From positions 606,136-670,135 of the forward strand of contig PBSN01000008.1 in the NCBI GenBank assembly GCA_002726235.1: a stretch of 64,000 nucleotides of DNA, given 5' to 3'. The stretch is from Nitrospiraceae bacterium (lineage in GTDB: Bacteria; Nitrospirota; Nitrospiria; Nitrospirales; UBA2166). Below the pieces are notes generated by a model. The model made no database searches. It saw nothing but the letters and a program-made list of their open reading frames with translations, and had not been told where the DNA came from. Shown here piece by piece: positions 19,162 through 28,383 of the stretch. The first letter of the stretch is position 1. Every line of letters begins with the position of its first letter. The translations under genes and the position numbers were made by a program.

Positions 19162-19409
19162 TATGATTGACGCGTAAGATGTTCAAGTTGCAACACAAAA
19201 TCTTTGATGGTTCGAACATCTGGAATAATATTCAGCGGGATCGAGATATCAAAACGATCCTCAACCTCAAGTAAAATCTGCATTACTTGTAATGAATCCA
19301 AGCCGATATCGGAAACCAACTCTGTCCCCTCGTCAAGTATGAGGTTATTGTTCGCATAGGGTGCCAAAATCGCGCACAGCTCAATCAAAATGTCGTCGTA
19401 GCTTTTCAT
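19161..19409 (-). CDS. Acyl carrier protein of the sphingolipid-type cluster
   Basis: Protein of 82 aa with a predicted four-helix acyl-carrier fold. The phosphopantetheine serine is S39 in DIGLDSLQVMQI. It lies 5 bases after the epimerase gene and overlaps the serine palmitoyltransferase gene by one base, so all three are probably cotranslated. In characterised bacterial ceramide pathways a dedicated ACP (AcpR in Caulobacter) is loaded by an acyl-ACP synthetase and feeds serine palmitoyltransferase. The same role is inferred here from context. It is not the housekeeping fatty-acid ACP, whose typical neighbours are absent. Confidence 0.85.
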   Translation of the reverse strand: MKSYDDILIELCAILAPYANNNLILDEGTELVSDIGLDSLQVMQILLEVEDRFDISIPLNIIPDVRTIKDFVLQLEHLTRQS

Positions 19410-19414
19410 ACGTG

Positions 19415-20401
19415 TTACGAATCTAGCCGGTACGGAACTGTCGTATCTGATTGTGCTGAAGAATGCGCTTTACATCCCCAACCAAAAGTTTTTCGCAACC
19501 CCTCATCAAGCGCAATTTTTGGGACCCATCCAATCGCATCACGAATAACCGCGTTATCACAGACCCAATTGTGATGCCGAAGCTCTCGAACCTTGCCTGG
19601 TGTAAACATCGGTGTGTAGCCCGTGAGACGCGATGCAGTGATGTTGCATAGGGCAACAAACCTCAACAATGATTCCGAAATTGAAAAACGAGCCACACGC
19701 CGTTGACAGATTCGCTCTACAGTATCGATGACATCATTCCAGCTATATCCGCCAGGATAGCCATCGTGGAATTCCACGACCCGAAGAGCGGAAAATGGAT
19801 TCTCTAGACACATCACCACGGCATCCGCAAGATCATCCACGTACAGCAATGAGAATCGTGCGTGATCATGACCAAGCTTCAGCGCAATACCTCTTCCCAT
19901 CCACTCGAACAGCGGGCGCAACTCACGATCACCCGGTCCGTATACCGCCGGAGGCCGTAGCACCATCCACTCCATATCCCTCGCCAGTAACGCAAGTTGT
20001 GCTTCCCCTTGCAACTTACTCGTCGCATACGGAGACAGCACGGGCTCACGAGCTGCCAAAGAAGACATCAGCAAGAAACGTGGAACCCTGGTTTGGTCAC
20101 AAGAAGCTTGTAGGACGTTTTCGACACCATGGACATTCACGGACTCGAAATCGGCCAAAGAAGCTCCACGAACAAGCCCGGCGCAGTGTACCACATCATC
20201 CACGCCTTCAACGAGGCGGCGGAGACTTCCAAAATCTGACAGATCTCCTTCAACAAACTGGATTGGAATGGTAGCAAGATTGGCTGTCCGGGACGATGCA
20301 CGCACAAGCGCACGAACAACCCAGCCCGCAGCATGAAACCTGTGTGCTAATACATTGCCGATAAATCCCGTTGCCCCAGTTAAGGCAACTATCCTGGACA
20401 T
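19415..20401 (-). CDS. NAD(P)-dependent epimerase/reductase (candidate CerR)
   Basis: Extended short-chain dehydrogenase of 328 aa. The Rossmann motif is GATGFIG (residues 9-15) and the catalytic pair is Y125/K129 in SPYATSKLQGEAQ, with upstream MSSLAA providing the serine. The fold class includes 3-beta-hydroxysteroid dehydrogenases and dihydroflavonol reductases. Position between the acyl ligase and ACP/serine palmitoyltransferase genes parallels CerR in Caulobacter, which reduces the 3-keto group of the sphingoid intermediate. That role is inferred from context. Without the neighbours it would be an unassigned NAD-epimerase. Confidence 0.8.
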   Translation of the reverse strand: MSRIVALTGATGFIGNVLAHRFHAAGWVVRALVRASSRTANLATIPIQFVEGDLSDFGSLRRLVEGVDDVVHCAGLVRGASLADFESVNVHGVENVLQASCDQTRVPRFLLMSSLAAREPVLSPYATSKLQGEAQLALLARDMEWMVLRPPAVYGPGDRELRPLFEWMGRGIALKLGHDHARFSLLYVDDLADAVVMCLENPFSALRVVEFHDGYPGGYSWNDVIDTVERICQRRVARFSISESLLRFVALCNITASRLTGYTPMFTPGKVRELRHHNWVCDNAVIRDAIGWVPKIALDEGLRKTFGWGCKAHSSAQSDTTVPYRLDS

Positions 20402-20484
20402 GGAAAGAGCCTAGTAAAGCATCGGACAATCTGATTATTTTGTTTGAAAAGGCATTGGTGCAGCACAGTTGGCAGAACAGCCCA

Positions 20485-20610
20485 CAGGATGTTCACAAGG
20501 GCTTCCAAATGCGGCTACAGAAAGCGAACGATCGAGAAAGAAGTGCACACGTTGAGATTCTGAACGATGCAAGAACAACGCGAAAGATCAGGTTTTTCTC
20601 AGCATCCTGC
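20485..20610. repeat. Palindromic intergenic element, CAGGATG...CATCCTG
   Basis: A 126-bp element with inverted ends: CAGGATGTTCACAAGG on the left and, on the opposite strand, CAGGATGCTGAGAAAAAC on the right. Internal segments such as CTGAACGATGCAAGAACA fit a 'GTTCTCGCATCGTTCAG' pattern that I remember from repeats scattered through Nitrospira genomes. It has no coding capacity. It begins 6 bases after the acyl-AMP ligase stop and fills much of the gap to the epimerase gene. It may act as a transcript-end structure or be a non-autonomous mobile element. Confidence 0.65.
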
Positions 20611-20616
20611 TAGCGG

Positions 20617-22419
20617 TCACCCCGTAGCGCCACATTCACGTGCTAATTCTGAAGAGGCATGTTTTGACTCGTTCGAGAAAAGCTGACCTCGGCGCTGAAG
20701 AAAGTCCTGCCGAGTCCGCGAGCGAGAAAGTTTACCCGATGACGTACGAGGCAATGTGTGAGGACGGGCTAATTCAATAAAGCAGTTGATCCCAAGTTCC
20801 TCGCGGATCATACGCTGCAACCGATCAATGAGATTTCCTCCTTGGATGCCGGTGAACTCACCGCATTGAACCACCATCATAGCCAACTCCTCACCATCCA
20901 CACCTGAAACGGAAAATGCAGACGCGTCTCCAGGTCTGACTTCAGGTTGCTGTTCCGCCAAATATTCAAGATCCTGAGGCCAAATATTTCGCCCGTTGAT
21001 GATAATGAGGTCCTTGATCCGGCCCGTGATGAAGAGATGTCCCTTGACACGATACCCAACATCTCCTGTATTCAGCCACCCATCAGGCGATAGAACCTCT
21101 TGTGTGGCATCCGCGTCCCCACAGTAACTCGTCATAATACTCGGTCCACGGAGAAAAATCGTTCCGCATTCTCTATCGCCTAATTCACGGCCCTCTTCAT
21201 TGCGAATTTGAATTTCGTACTCCGGCAGGGGCTTTCCACAATTCACGAAACTACTTACACCTGACCGATTTCCATCTCCAGTTCCATTGGGCGCGACTCG
21301 TGCCACCTGTCGCTCAGAGAGATAATCTCTATCAACACGATCGATCTCAAGACCTTGAAACACCGGAGCAAAGCTTACGGCGAGAGAACATTCAGCCATG
21401 CCATAACATGCCATAAACGCGTTAGCATTGAATCCAGTCCCGTTAAGAGCCTTCGCAAAATTCGCTAATGATTCATGGCGAATCATTTCCGCGCCAGCGC
21501 CAGCAACTCGCCAACTTCGAAGATCAAGTGCCGTAGCATCTTCTTGCCGAAAACGACGCGTGCAGAGGTCATATCCAAATGTCGGACTAAAGGAAATCGT
21601 GGCGGAATTCTTCGCAATTAGGGAAAGCCATTGTCGCGGGCGCATCGCAAAATCTCGTGGACTGAGGTAATCAGTAGAAAGCTGAGAAGCAACTGGACCA
21701 AGCACAAACCCCACGAGGCCCATGTCGTGATAGAACGGAAGCCAGGAAACGCAACGATCAAAAGATCGGACGGCGAGGCCGTGTTTTATGATACCAGAGA
21801 GGTTATTTAACACCGCCTGTTGGGTAATCATCACACCTCGAGGAAAGCGCGTACTCCCAGATGTATACTGGAGGTAGGCAACCTCGTCTGACCCAAGTGG
21901 GCTCAACGCGTTCGTGCCTTCGGAAAGTGCTCCAAAATCCTCTGGGCTACCGACAAATCGAAGATCCAATCCTTCAGAAGCCTCTGTAAGAAATGGCAGA
22001 AAAGCTAGAGGCGCCACTGCAACTGAGGCTTGGCAGATTACGAGCAAGGCCCGCAACTGTTCAACATACACAGATCGATTGGAGAGATGAATGAACGCCG
22101 GAAGCGGTACTGGCACCAAGCCTGCGTACTGGCAGGCAAAGAAAAACCGTATAAAATCAGGACTAGTATCCGCAAGAAGAGCAACTCGTGTCCCACGCGG
22201 AAGTCCCAGACCTTGAAGACGGCGCGCCAACGTTTGTGCCTGTTCGCGCAATTCCGCATAGGAAACCACAGTATAAAGCTCACCTTTGCCGGTATAAAAG
22301 TTACACCCGGTCACACCTCGTGCGGCGTAGTCCAGCGCTTCTGAAAGATTGTCGAATTCGCCTGGCCGAAGCGGCACTCTGTTCTCGGTTGGAGTTGGCT
22401 TCATTTCATTAACCCTCAC
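20617..22419 (-). CDS. Fatty acyl-AMP ligase / acyl-ACP synthetase
   Basis: Adenylate-forming enzyme of 600 aa, of the FAAL type that activates fatty acids as acyl-AMP and passes them to an acyl carrier protein rather than CoA. It shows the P-loop YTSGSTRFPRGVM (185-197), the GDVGY motif and the INGRNIWPQDLE segment typical of FAALs, then a small C-terminal domain ending with a PRTSSGKLSRS catalytic-lysine motif. The start is either GTG 22419 or ATG 22404, which has GAGG upstream. Together with the downstream epimerase, ACP and serine palmitoyltransferase it completes a set like the Caulobacter ceramide genes. A repeat element separates it from the epimerase gene. Confidence 0.85.
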   Translation of the reverse strand: MRVNEMKPTPTENRVPLRPGEFDNLSEALDYAARGVTGCNFYTGKGELYTVVSYAELREQAQTLARRLQGLGLPRGTRVALLADTSPDFIRFFFACQYAGLVPVPLPAFIHLSNRSVYVEQLRALLVICQASVAVAPLAFLPFLTEASEGLDLRFVGSPEDFGALSEGTNALSPLGSDEVAYLQYTSGSTRFPRGVMITQQAVLNNLSGIIKHGLAVRSFDRCVSWLPFYHDMGLVGFVLGPVASQLSTDYLSPRDFAMRPRQWLSLIAKNSATISFSPTFGYDLCTRRFRQEDATALDLRSWRVAGAGAEMIRHESLANFAKALNGTGFNANAFMACYGMAECSLAVSFAPVFQGLEIDRVDRDYLSERQVARVAPNGTGDGNRSGVSSFVNCGKPLPEYEIQIRNEEGRELGDRECGTIFLRGPSIMTSYCGDADATQEVLSPDGWLNTGDVGYRVKGHLFITGRIKDLIIINGRNIWPQDLEYLAEQQPEVRPGDASAFSVSGVDGEELAMMVVQCGEFTGIQGGNLIDRLQRMIREELGINCFIELARPHTLPRTSSGKLSRSRTRQDFLQRRGQLFSNESKHASSELARECGATG

Positions 22420-22831
22420 ACCCCCATTACATCAACACCGAAACTATTCTTACAAAATAGGCATCTACAAAATAGGTACCATCTTACAAAACTTACAAAA
22501 ATAGGCGTTCAGCATCACCGAGAACGCACGTCGAAAAAAACGCTGCGCTACTTTATATATATTGCGCCAAAAACGCAACTAGTGACTCCACTACCCCCAA
22601 CATATAGCGGTTGGATGATGTCCAAACCACTTGCCTCCGTATACAGCGTACGGGCGGAACAGAAAACACCTGCTGAAAATCTATAATGCCAAGGCGTTGG
22701 CCAAACAGCTACCAATGCCTTTGATGTCGTGACACGAGCGGGTGGAAGACCACCAGCGGACTGATCATGTAGTGGAAGGTGTGACTCTCAACATTCACTA
22801 GCAGGCTCTCAACATCCTCCTCAGAGAGGAA
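22420..22831. other. Intergenic region upstream of the acyl-AMP ligase
   Basis: About 410 bp without a gene. Near the ligase end it holds short AT-rich direct repeats (listed separately), where promoter or regulatory sites of the lipid cluster would be expected. I see no clear terminator for coaX-side or ligase-side transcripts. Confidence 0.5.
22450..22505. repeat. Short direct repeats, TACAAAATAGG
   Basis: TACAAAATAGG occurs at 22451 and 22466, and a related TTACAAAAATAGG follows near 22493-22505, with another TTACAAAA between. They lie 30-90 bases before the acyl-AMP ligase start, a position suitable for regulator binding upstream of the lipid cluster. This is suggestive only. Confidence 0.4.
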
Positions 22832-23602
22832 TTAATGACTTTGGTTTTTCCGATACAGTAGTTCTAGACCTTCAAGCGTCAACAAATCTCGGACCTCGTC
22901 AATCGTTCCCGAAACCGGAGCAATGAGCGCTGCCTGCCCGCCGGTCGCAACAACGAAACATTCTTTCCCTAGATTCAGTTTTATTCGTCGAACGATCCCA
23001 TCGACCATCCCCGCAAACCCATAGATAAGACCCGATTGCACACTCGAGGCTGTGTTGTGCCCGATAACCTCTTTGGGAAGAGTCAATTCCACACTTGAAA
23101 GCTTAGCAGCCCGCTTGGCAAGAGCGTCTGCTGAGATCCGAACTCCGGGAGCAATGGCACCGCCAAGATACTCTCCAAGCTCCGTAACCACGCAAAAGGT
23201 AATCGCCGTTCCAAAGTCCACAATGATAACTGGTCCTCCAAACCGAGCATAAGCAGCAGCGGCGTTCACAATACGATCGGAACCGATTTCTTGAGGTTGT
23301 TCAAAACGAAACGTAAGCCCGGTATTCAAATCGGATGATACAATAAGTGGTACAGCCTGAAAGTAGTCCTGTGACATCTGTTCGAGCACGGGTGTCAGCG
23401 GAGGAACCACACTGGACAGAATCACGGAACGAATAGGCAATGATTCAACACCACGAGCATTTAAAATATCGAGGAACGTAATGCCATATTCATCGGCTGT
23501 TCTGGCGCGATCGGTTGCCACCCGCCAGTCTGCAACTAACCGAACCCCATCAAAAACTCCGCTGATAGTACTGGTATTGCCAATGTCAATTGCGAGAAGC
23601 AT
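22832..23602 (-). CDS. coaX: Type III pantothenate kinase
   Basis: Enzyme of 256 aa that phosphorylates pantothenate in the first step of coenzyme A synthesis. The ASKHA-fold phosphate-binding motif DIGNTSTISGVF is at the N-terminus, GSDRIVNAAAAYARFGGPVIIVDFGTAITF is central, and GAIAPGVRISADAL follows. All are typical of CoaX and unlike CoaA. The gene follows birA on the minus strand, an association seen in many bacteria. Confidence 0.95.
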   Translation of the reverse strand: MLLAIDIGNTSTISGVFDGVRLVADWRVATDRARTADEYGITFLDILNARGVESLPIRSVILSSVVPPLTPVLEQMSQDYFQAVPLIVSSDLNTGLTFRFEQPQEIGSDRIVNAAAAYARFGGPVIIVDFGTAITFCVVTELGEYLGGAIAPGVRISADALAKRAAKLSSVELTLPKEVIGHNTASSVQSGLIYGFAGMVDGIVRRIKLNLGKECFVVATGGQAALIAPVSGTIDEVRDLLTLEGLELLYRKNQSH

Positions 23603-23730
23603 AGCGCAGAAGTTAGAAATAAAAAATCAAAAACACTACTCTCACATAGCCAAAAAAAACAGTGTTCCCCATTCCAGCCTTGCGCTCATATTCCCATATC
23701 TTCACTGGACTCTGAACGCTTCTTCTCTAT

Positions 23731-24477
23731 CTACCTCAGGTGTACTATATCCGCACTGCGAATGATCGCCATGTCCCCTTGACCACGTCGCAGTCGTAAC
23801 GATCCGTCCAATTCAATACCATCTGCCCAACCATCGACAGGCCCCCCAACGGGAAGATATGCAATAACTCTACGACCGATGGTATCAGAAATACTGAGAT
23901 ATTCATGGATAATATCTGACATACCATCATTCCAGAACTTCTGATACTGCACGTTAAGCTCACCACTCAATCTTGTGAGGAACTGGTTGCGATCGATCGA
24001 CTCAGCAACATGCTCCGACAGCGACGTCGTCGTGCAGTAAAGAGAGGATGGCAACGACGCCTTGGACATATTGACGTTCACACCAATACCCAGAATAACG
24101 CTTTGAATCTCGCCATTATTGGATACAGTTTCCGCTAAAACTCCAGCCACCTTTTGTCTCCCAATTAATACATCATTGGGCCACTTAATCCGCGCGTTTA
24201 GTTTGGTTTTGGTTTGTATCGCGGATGCGATAGCCATAGAAGCGATCAATGGGATCCATGAGATCCATTCTCGATTTCCCGCCCGCAAGATGTACGAACA
24301 ATACAGGTTAACGCCAGACGGCGAGATCCACTCTCGACCAAGTCGCCCCCGTCCCCGTGTTTGTGCATCGGCAACTACCAGTGTTCCTTCCGAGGCTCCC
24401 TCATGGTAAAGGTCAAGAGCAACCGCATTTGTCGACGTCACCTCTTCAAAGCGATGGATTGGTTGTCCTAGTACCAT
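23731..24477 (-). CDS. birA: Biotin--[acetyl-CoA carboxylase] ligase
   Basis: Enzyme of 248 aa that attaches biotin to the carboxyl-carrier protein of acetyl-CoA carboxylase. It shows the biotinyl-AMP loop RGRGRLGREW (41-50), IKWPNDVLIGRQKVAGVLAE (about 97-116) and a small SH3-like C-terminal domain. There is no N-terminal helix-turn-helix, so this is the monofunctional form without repressor activity. AAGGGAG is 3 bases before the ATG. The gene lies between nadC and coaX on the minus strand. Confidence 0.93.
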   Translation of the reverse strand: MVLGQPIHRFEEVTSTNAVALDLYHEGASEGTLVVADAQTRGRGRLGREWISPSGVNLYCSYILRAGNREWISWIPLIASMAIASAIQTKTKLNARIKWPNDVLIGRQKVAGVLAETVSNNGEIQSVILGIGVNVNMSKASLPSSLYCTTTSLSEHVAESIDRNQFLTRLSGELNVQYQKFWNDGMSDIIHEYLSISDTIGRRVIAYLPVGGPVDGWADGIELDGSLRLRRGQGDMAIIRSADIVHLR

Positions 24478-24505
24478 GAACTCCCTTGATTACATCTGGG
24501 TATCA

Positions 24506-25387
24506 TTATGCACCGGCTTGTTTCGGCACATGCGGCACGAGATAGAGACTCATAGGAGAAGCTGGTGCCGACTGCGTCAGAGCGCCTATGGATACAATGT
24601 CTGGCCCCGCTGCCGCGTACCACAGAACGTTGTCCAAGGTTATTCCTCCGGAAACTTCAAGTATCGTCTTCCCTTTCGCCAATTTTACGGCCGCCTCAAC
24701 GTCTGCGACGGTCATGTTATCCAACAAAACAATATCCGCTTTCCCATCAAGCGCAGCCTGAAGTTGATCCAAGGAATCGATTTCAACTTCAATCTGTAGT
24801 CCAGAATCGACATACTCTCGAGCCTGTCGACACGCAAGCCCCACATCACCTCCACAGATCGCGAGATGGTTGTCCTTAATGAGAACCCCATCACCCAAAT
24901 TCTGGCGGTGTGCCCCTCCTCCCCCAATAGTAACTGCCCACTTCTCCAAAGATCGCAAACCTGGCGTCGTCTTACGTGTTGCAGCAATCTGAACCGAGTA
25001 TGCCCTAACTAAATCGCAGAACTTTGACGTCAGAGTTGCAATACCTGAGAGATGTTGAAGGAAATTCAGCGCAACCCGCTCCCCCGCGAGAATCGCACGA
25101 CTATTTCCCGTCAGGGTGAAGATCACAGCACCAGGAGCAAGTTTGTCACCATCAGACGCCACAGGACAGAAATTCATGTCGGAATTGAGCGATTGGAAGA
25201 CACCTCTGGCAAGTTCAACCCCCGCAACGATACAAAATGCTTCTGCATAAACTGTAGCCATCGACTCACTTGCAGAATCGATAATGGCCGTTGAGGTGAT
25301 ATCACCAGCCCCGACATCCTCCGCAAGTGCGTGCGCCACTGAGTGGCGAATCAACTGTTCTGAAAGAGTTGGAGGCAACACGTTCAT
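24506..25387 (-). CDS. nadC: Nicotinate-nucleotide pyrophosphorylase (carboxylating)
   Basis: Quinolinate phosphoribosyltransferase of 293 aa that forms nicotinate mononucleotide and CO2 from quinolinate and PRPP in de novo NAD synthesis. Motifs include EDVGAGDITS, the substrate-binding ATRKTTPGLRSLEKWAV, GGGGAHRQNLGDGVLIKDNH and the barrel segments VEVEIDSLDQ and VLLDNM. It follows valS by 76 bases and precedes birA by 28, so the four cofactor and translation genes may form one transcript. Confidence 0.95.
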   Translation of the reverse strand: MNVLPPTLSEQLIRHSVAHALAEDVGAGDITSTAIIDSASESMATVYAEAFCIVAGVELARGVFQSLNSDMNFCPVASDGDKLAPGAVIFTLTGNSRAILAGERVALNFLQHLSGIATLTSKFCDLVRAYSVQIAATRKTTPGLRSLEKWAVTIGGGGAHRQNLGDGVLIKDNHLAICGGDVGLACRQAREYVDSGLQIEVEIDSLDQLQAALDGKADIVLLDNMTVADVEAAVKLAKGKTILEVSGGITLDNVLWYAAAGPDIVSIGALTQSAPASPMSLYLVPHVPKQAGA

Positions 25388-25463
25388 GTTTAAGCCTGTG
25401 CGGCCTTTAGATTGATCACCGTGACATCGCAGGCACAGACGAAAATTTCGCGTAGGAGAGCAA

Positions 25464-28211
25464 TTAGTCCTGGAGTCGGCTCAATTCCAGCGAAATCTTG
25501 TCACACTCGGCCCGAAGCTCATGCTGTTTTGCTTGTTCCTTTTGCACAACTGCAACCGGTGCGTTTGCAGTAAAAACAGCATTGCTCAGCTTTTTCTCCG
25601 CACGATCAAGATCAGCACGGAGTACAGCCAGGCGCTTTTCAAGCCGAATTCGTTCTTTGGTAAAGTCGACCAGCCCATCAAGCAATATATAGACATCAGC
25701 AACCTTAGTAACTTGGCTGCCATACTTTCCCTGAGGCTTTGCTAAGGATGTCCCTATCTGCAGTGAGTCAATCCGCCCCATTTCTTGAATCCGTGCTGTG
25801 TGACTTAATAAGACAGCCTGGGATTCCTCATTTGCAGGAATGGCCACCACATCAGGAAGGACTTTTCTAGGCGGAACCCCGTAGGTAGACCGTAGCACGC
25901 GAATGCTCGAAATAACATCAATCACCGCGCTCATAGCCGTCTCAACATCCATATCGGCCTTGCTTTCATCCTGCAGAGGATATGCGCTCACCATGACATG
26001 CTCAGCCTCACCCGGTTGGTGCTGAAGGGTGGACCACAATTCCTCGGTCAGAAATGGCATAAAGGGATGCAACAGTCGCACGATGCATTGGAGAACATCC
26101 AGCATCGTCTGAACCGTTTCATTACGACGCACCTCCGATTCACCAGCGCTACCCTGTTGCTTTAGATCAGGCTTTGAAAATTCGATATACCAATCACAAA
26201 ACTCATGCCAAACAAACTGGTACAGGCGATTAGCTGCCTCATCGAAACGATACGCGCCAAGAGACGTATTCACGTCCCCGATACACCGATGTAGGCGACT
26301 CACAATCCAGAGGTTGATCTGCGAATCGATCTTTGCACTCTCGACGTACGCAAATCCGTCCGGCACGTTGTCCAGAGCAAAACGCGTTGCATTCCAGAGT
26401 TTATTAGCAAAGTTTCGATAGCCTTCAATGCGTTCAGAGGCAAGTTTGATGTCTCTGCCAGGCGACGCCATCGCAGCCAAGGTAAAGCGGAGTGCATCGG
26501 TTCCATACTCACCCATCACGCTCAACGGATCGATGATATTTCCCTTTGACTTGCTCATCTTTTGCCCTTCAGCATCACGAACAAGGGCATGAACGTAGAC
26601 ATCGTGGAAAGGGATTGCGTTCTGAAATCGAAGTCCCATCATGATCATTCGTGCAATCCAGAAAAACAAAATATCGAAGCCGGTGACCAAAACGGTCGTT
26701 GGGTAAAAGATCTGCAGCATCTGCTCGGCCTCACCCGCGCACCCGGAGTTGTGTTGGTGTTCAGCCGGCCACCCAAGCGTAGAGAAAGGCCACAGTGCTG
26801 ACGAAAACCAAGTATCAAGAACGTCCGGATCCTGCAAGATATTGAATCCAGCACATTTTGGACAACATTCGGGATCGCTTCGTTGGATGATGGGAGCCAC
26901 ATGGGCTAAATCACAGTCCTCACAATACCAAGCAGGAATCTGATGCCCCCACCAGATTTGTCGCGAAATACACCAGTCTTTGATATCGCGCATCCAGGCA
27001 AGATAATTGTTCTCCCAGCCTTTGGGAACAAACCGAATGTCGCCGGATTCAACCGCTCTAATCGCGGGCTCCGCAAGCGGCTGGATCTTCACATACCATT
27101 GCGGCGAAAGAAACGGTTCCACAATAGTCCGACATCGATAACACTTCCCAATCGAGTGTTTGTGCGCTTCGGTATTGATCAGAAAACCGCGCTCGTCAAG
27201 AAAAGCAAGAATTTGTTTTCTCGCCTCAACAACAGATTTGCCTTGAACGCTACGAAGCACTTCATCATCTACATCGGACAGCTGAGTTGGATCGACCCGC
27301 GCGTGCTTATCAAGGATCGAAATCTCATTGAGATGATTTCGAAGCCCAGCTTCATAGTCGTTGAAATCATGGCCTGGTGTGATTTTGACCGCACCAGTAC
27401 CAAACGTTCGGTCAACCAAAATTGAATCGGTGACAATCGGAATCGTTCGACCCGTCAGCGGAAGACGGATGGATTTCCCAACTAAGTGGAAATAGCGGGT
27501 ATCCTCCGGGTGCACTCCGACTGCAGTATCTCCAAGCATTGTTTCGGGGCGGGTGGTCGCAATAATAAGCACATGATCTCCACTTCCATCAATTGGATAG
27601 CGAATGGAATAGAGCGATCCATTGGTCTCTTCATGTTCGACTTCAATATCGGCCAGGGCCGTGAGGCACCTCGGACACCAATGAATCAGACGCGTGCCGC
27701 GATAAATGAGGCCATCCTCATAAAGCCGAACAAACACCTCGCGAACGGCTTTGGAAAGCCCCTCGTCTAATGTAAATCGAAGCCGAGACCAATCACAGGA
27801 AACACCTAAAGACCTCAACTGATTGAGAATCGTTTCTCCGTATTTCGCTTTCCACTCCCACACTCTTTTGACAAACGCTTCACGCCCTAATTTTTCTCGA
27901 CTCGTTCCCTCCTTGAAAAGTTGCCGTTCGACCACGTTCTGCGTGGCGATTCCAGCGTGATCTGTCCCTGGAAGCCAGAGGACATTGAATCCACGCATGC
28001 GAAACCATCGTACGAGAATATCTTGGATCGTGCTGTTCAACGCATGCCCCATGTGGAGCGCGCCAGTGATATTGGGAGGAGGAATTACAATCGAAAAAGA
28101 AGGAGATGGAGACTCGAGGTTCGCCTGAAAGTAGCCTCGATCTTCCCAGATCTGATACCACTTTTTCTCCACATCCTGCGGTTGGTAAGTTTTTCTAAGC
28201 GTCGGCATCAT
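25464..28211 (-). CDS. valS: Valyl-tRNA synthetase
   Basis: Class I synthetase of 915 aa. It has the HIGH-equivalent HMGH (53-56, in PPNITGALHMGHALN), a CP1 editing domain with TTRPETMLGDTAVGVHP (about 219-235), zinc-binding CxxC pairs near 430-453, KMSKS (551-555) and a C-terminal anticodon domain. The coiled-coil arm of about 70 residues at the end (VDFTKERIRLEKRL onward) is typical of ValRS and sets it apart from IleRS and LeuRS. It is full length. No strong ribosome binding site precedes ATG 28211. Confidence 0.96.
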   Translation of the reverse strand: MMPTLRKTYQPQDVEKKWYQIWEDRGYFQANLESPSPSFSIVIPPPNITGALHMGHALNSTIQDILVRWFRMRGFNVLWLPGTDHAGIATQNVVERQLFKEGTSREKLGREAFVKRVWEWKAKYGETILNQLRSLGVSCDWSRLRFTLDEGLSKAVREVFVRLYEDGLIYRGTRLIHWCPRCLTALADIEVEHEETNGSLYSIRYPIDGSGDHVLIIATTRPETMLGDTAVGVHPEDTRYFHLVGKSIRLPLTGRTIPIVTDSILVDRTFGTGAVKITPGHDFNDYEAGLRNHLNEISILDKHARVDPTQLSDVDDEVLRSVQGKSVVEARKQILAFLDERGFLINTEAHKHSIGKCYRCRTIVEPFLSPQWYVKIQPLAEPAIRAVESGDIRFVPKGWENNYLAWMRDIKDWCISRQIWWGHQIPAWYCEDCDLAHVAPIIQRSDPECCPKCAGFNILQDPDVLDTWFSSALWPFSTLGWPAEHQHNSGCAGEAEQMLQIFYPTTVLVTGFDILFFWIARMIMMGLRFQNAIPFHDVYVHALVRDAEGQKMSKSKGNIIDPLSVMGEYGTDALRFTLAAMASPGRDIKLASERIEGYRNFANKLWNATRFALDNVPDGFAYVESAKIDSQINLWIVSRLHRCIGDVNTSLGAYRFDEAANRLYQFVWHEFCDWYIEFSKPDLKQQGSAGESEVRRNETVQTMLDVLQCIVRLLHPFMPFLTEELWSTLQHQPGEAEHVMVSAYPLQDESKADMDVETAMSAVIDVISSIRVLRSTYGVPPRKVLPDVVAIPANEESQAVLLSHTARIQEMGRIDSLQIGTSLAKPQGKYGSQVTKVADVYILLDGLVDFTKERIRLEKRLAVLRADLDRAEKKLSNAVFTANAPVAVVQKEQAKQHELRAECDKISLELSRLQD

Positions 28212-28383
28212 TCACTGACCTATAACGTACAAAACGGCGAAAAACGGTTAGTTGTAGGTTGTAGCACGGCATCTTTAATCAAGACAAGACGGGCGTTAAG
28301 AACAAGAACATGTGAAAATGCTGTTCGAAATCCTTGACAGCGCATTCATGTCCAGAATAGCATAGGGGTAATTGAGGTCTGAC

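Noticed and set aside
22670-22700. CCTGCTGAAAATC as a further copy of the CAGGATG element
   Set aside because: Only the short core matches and no partner end is found nearby.
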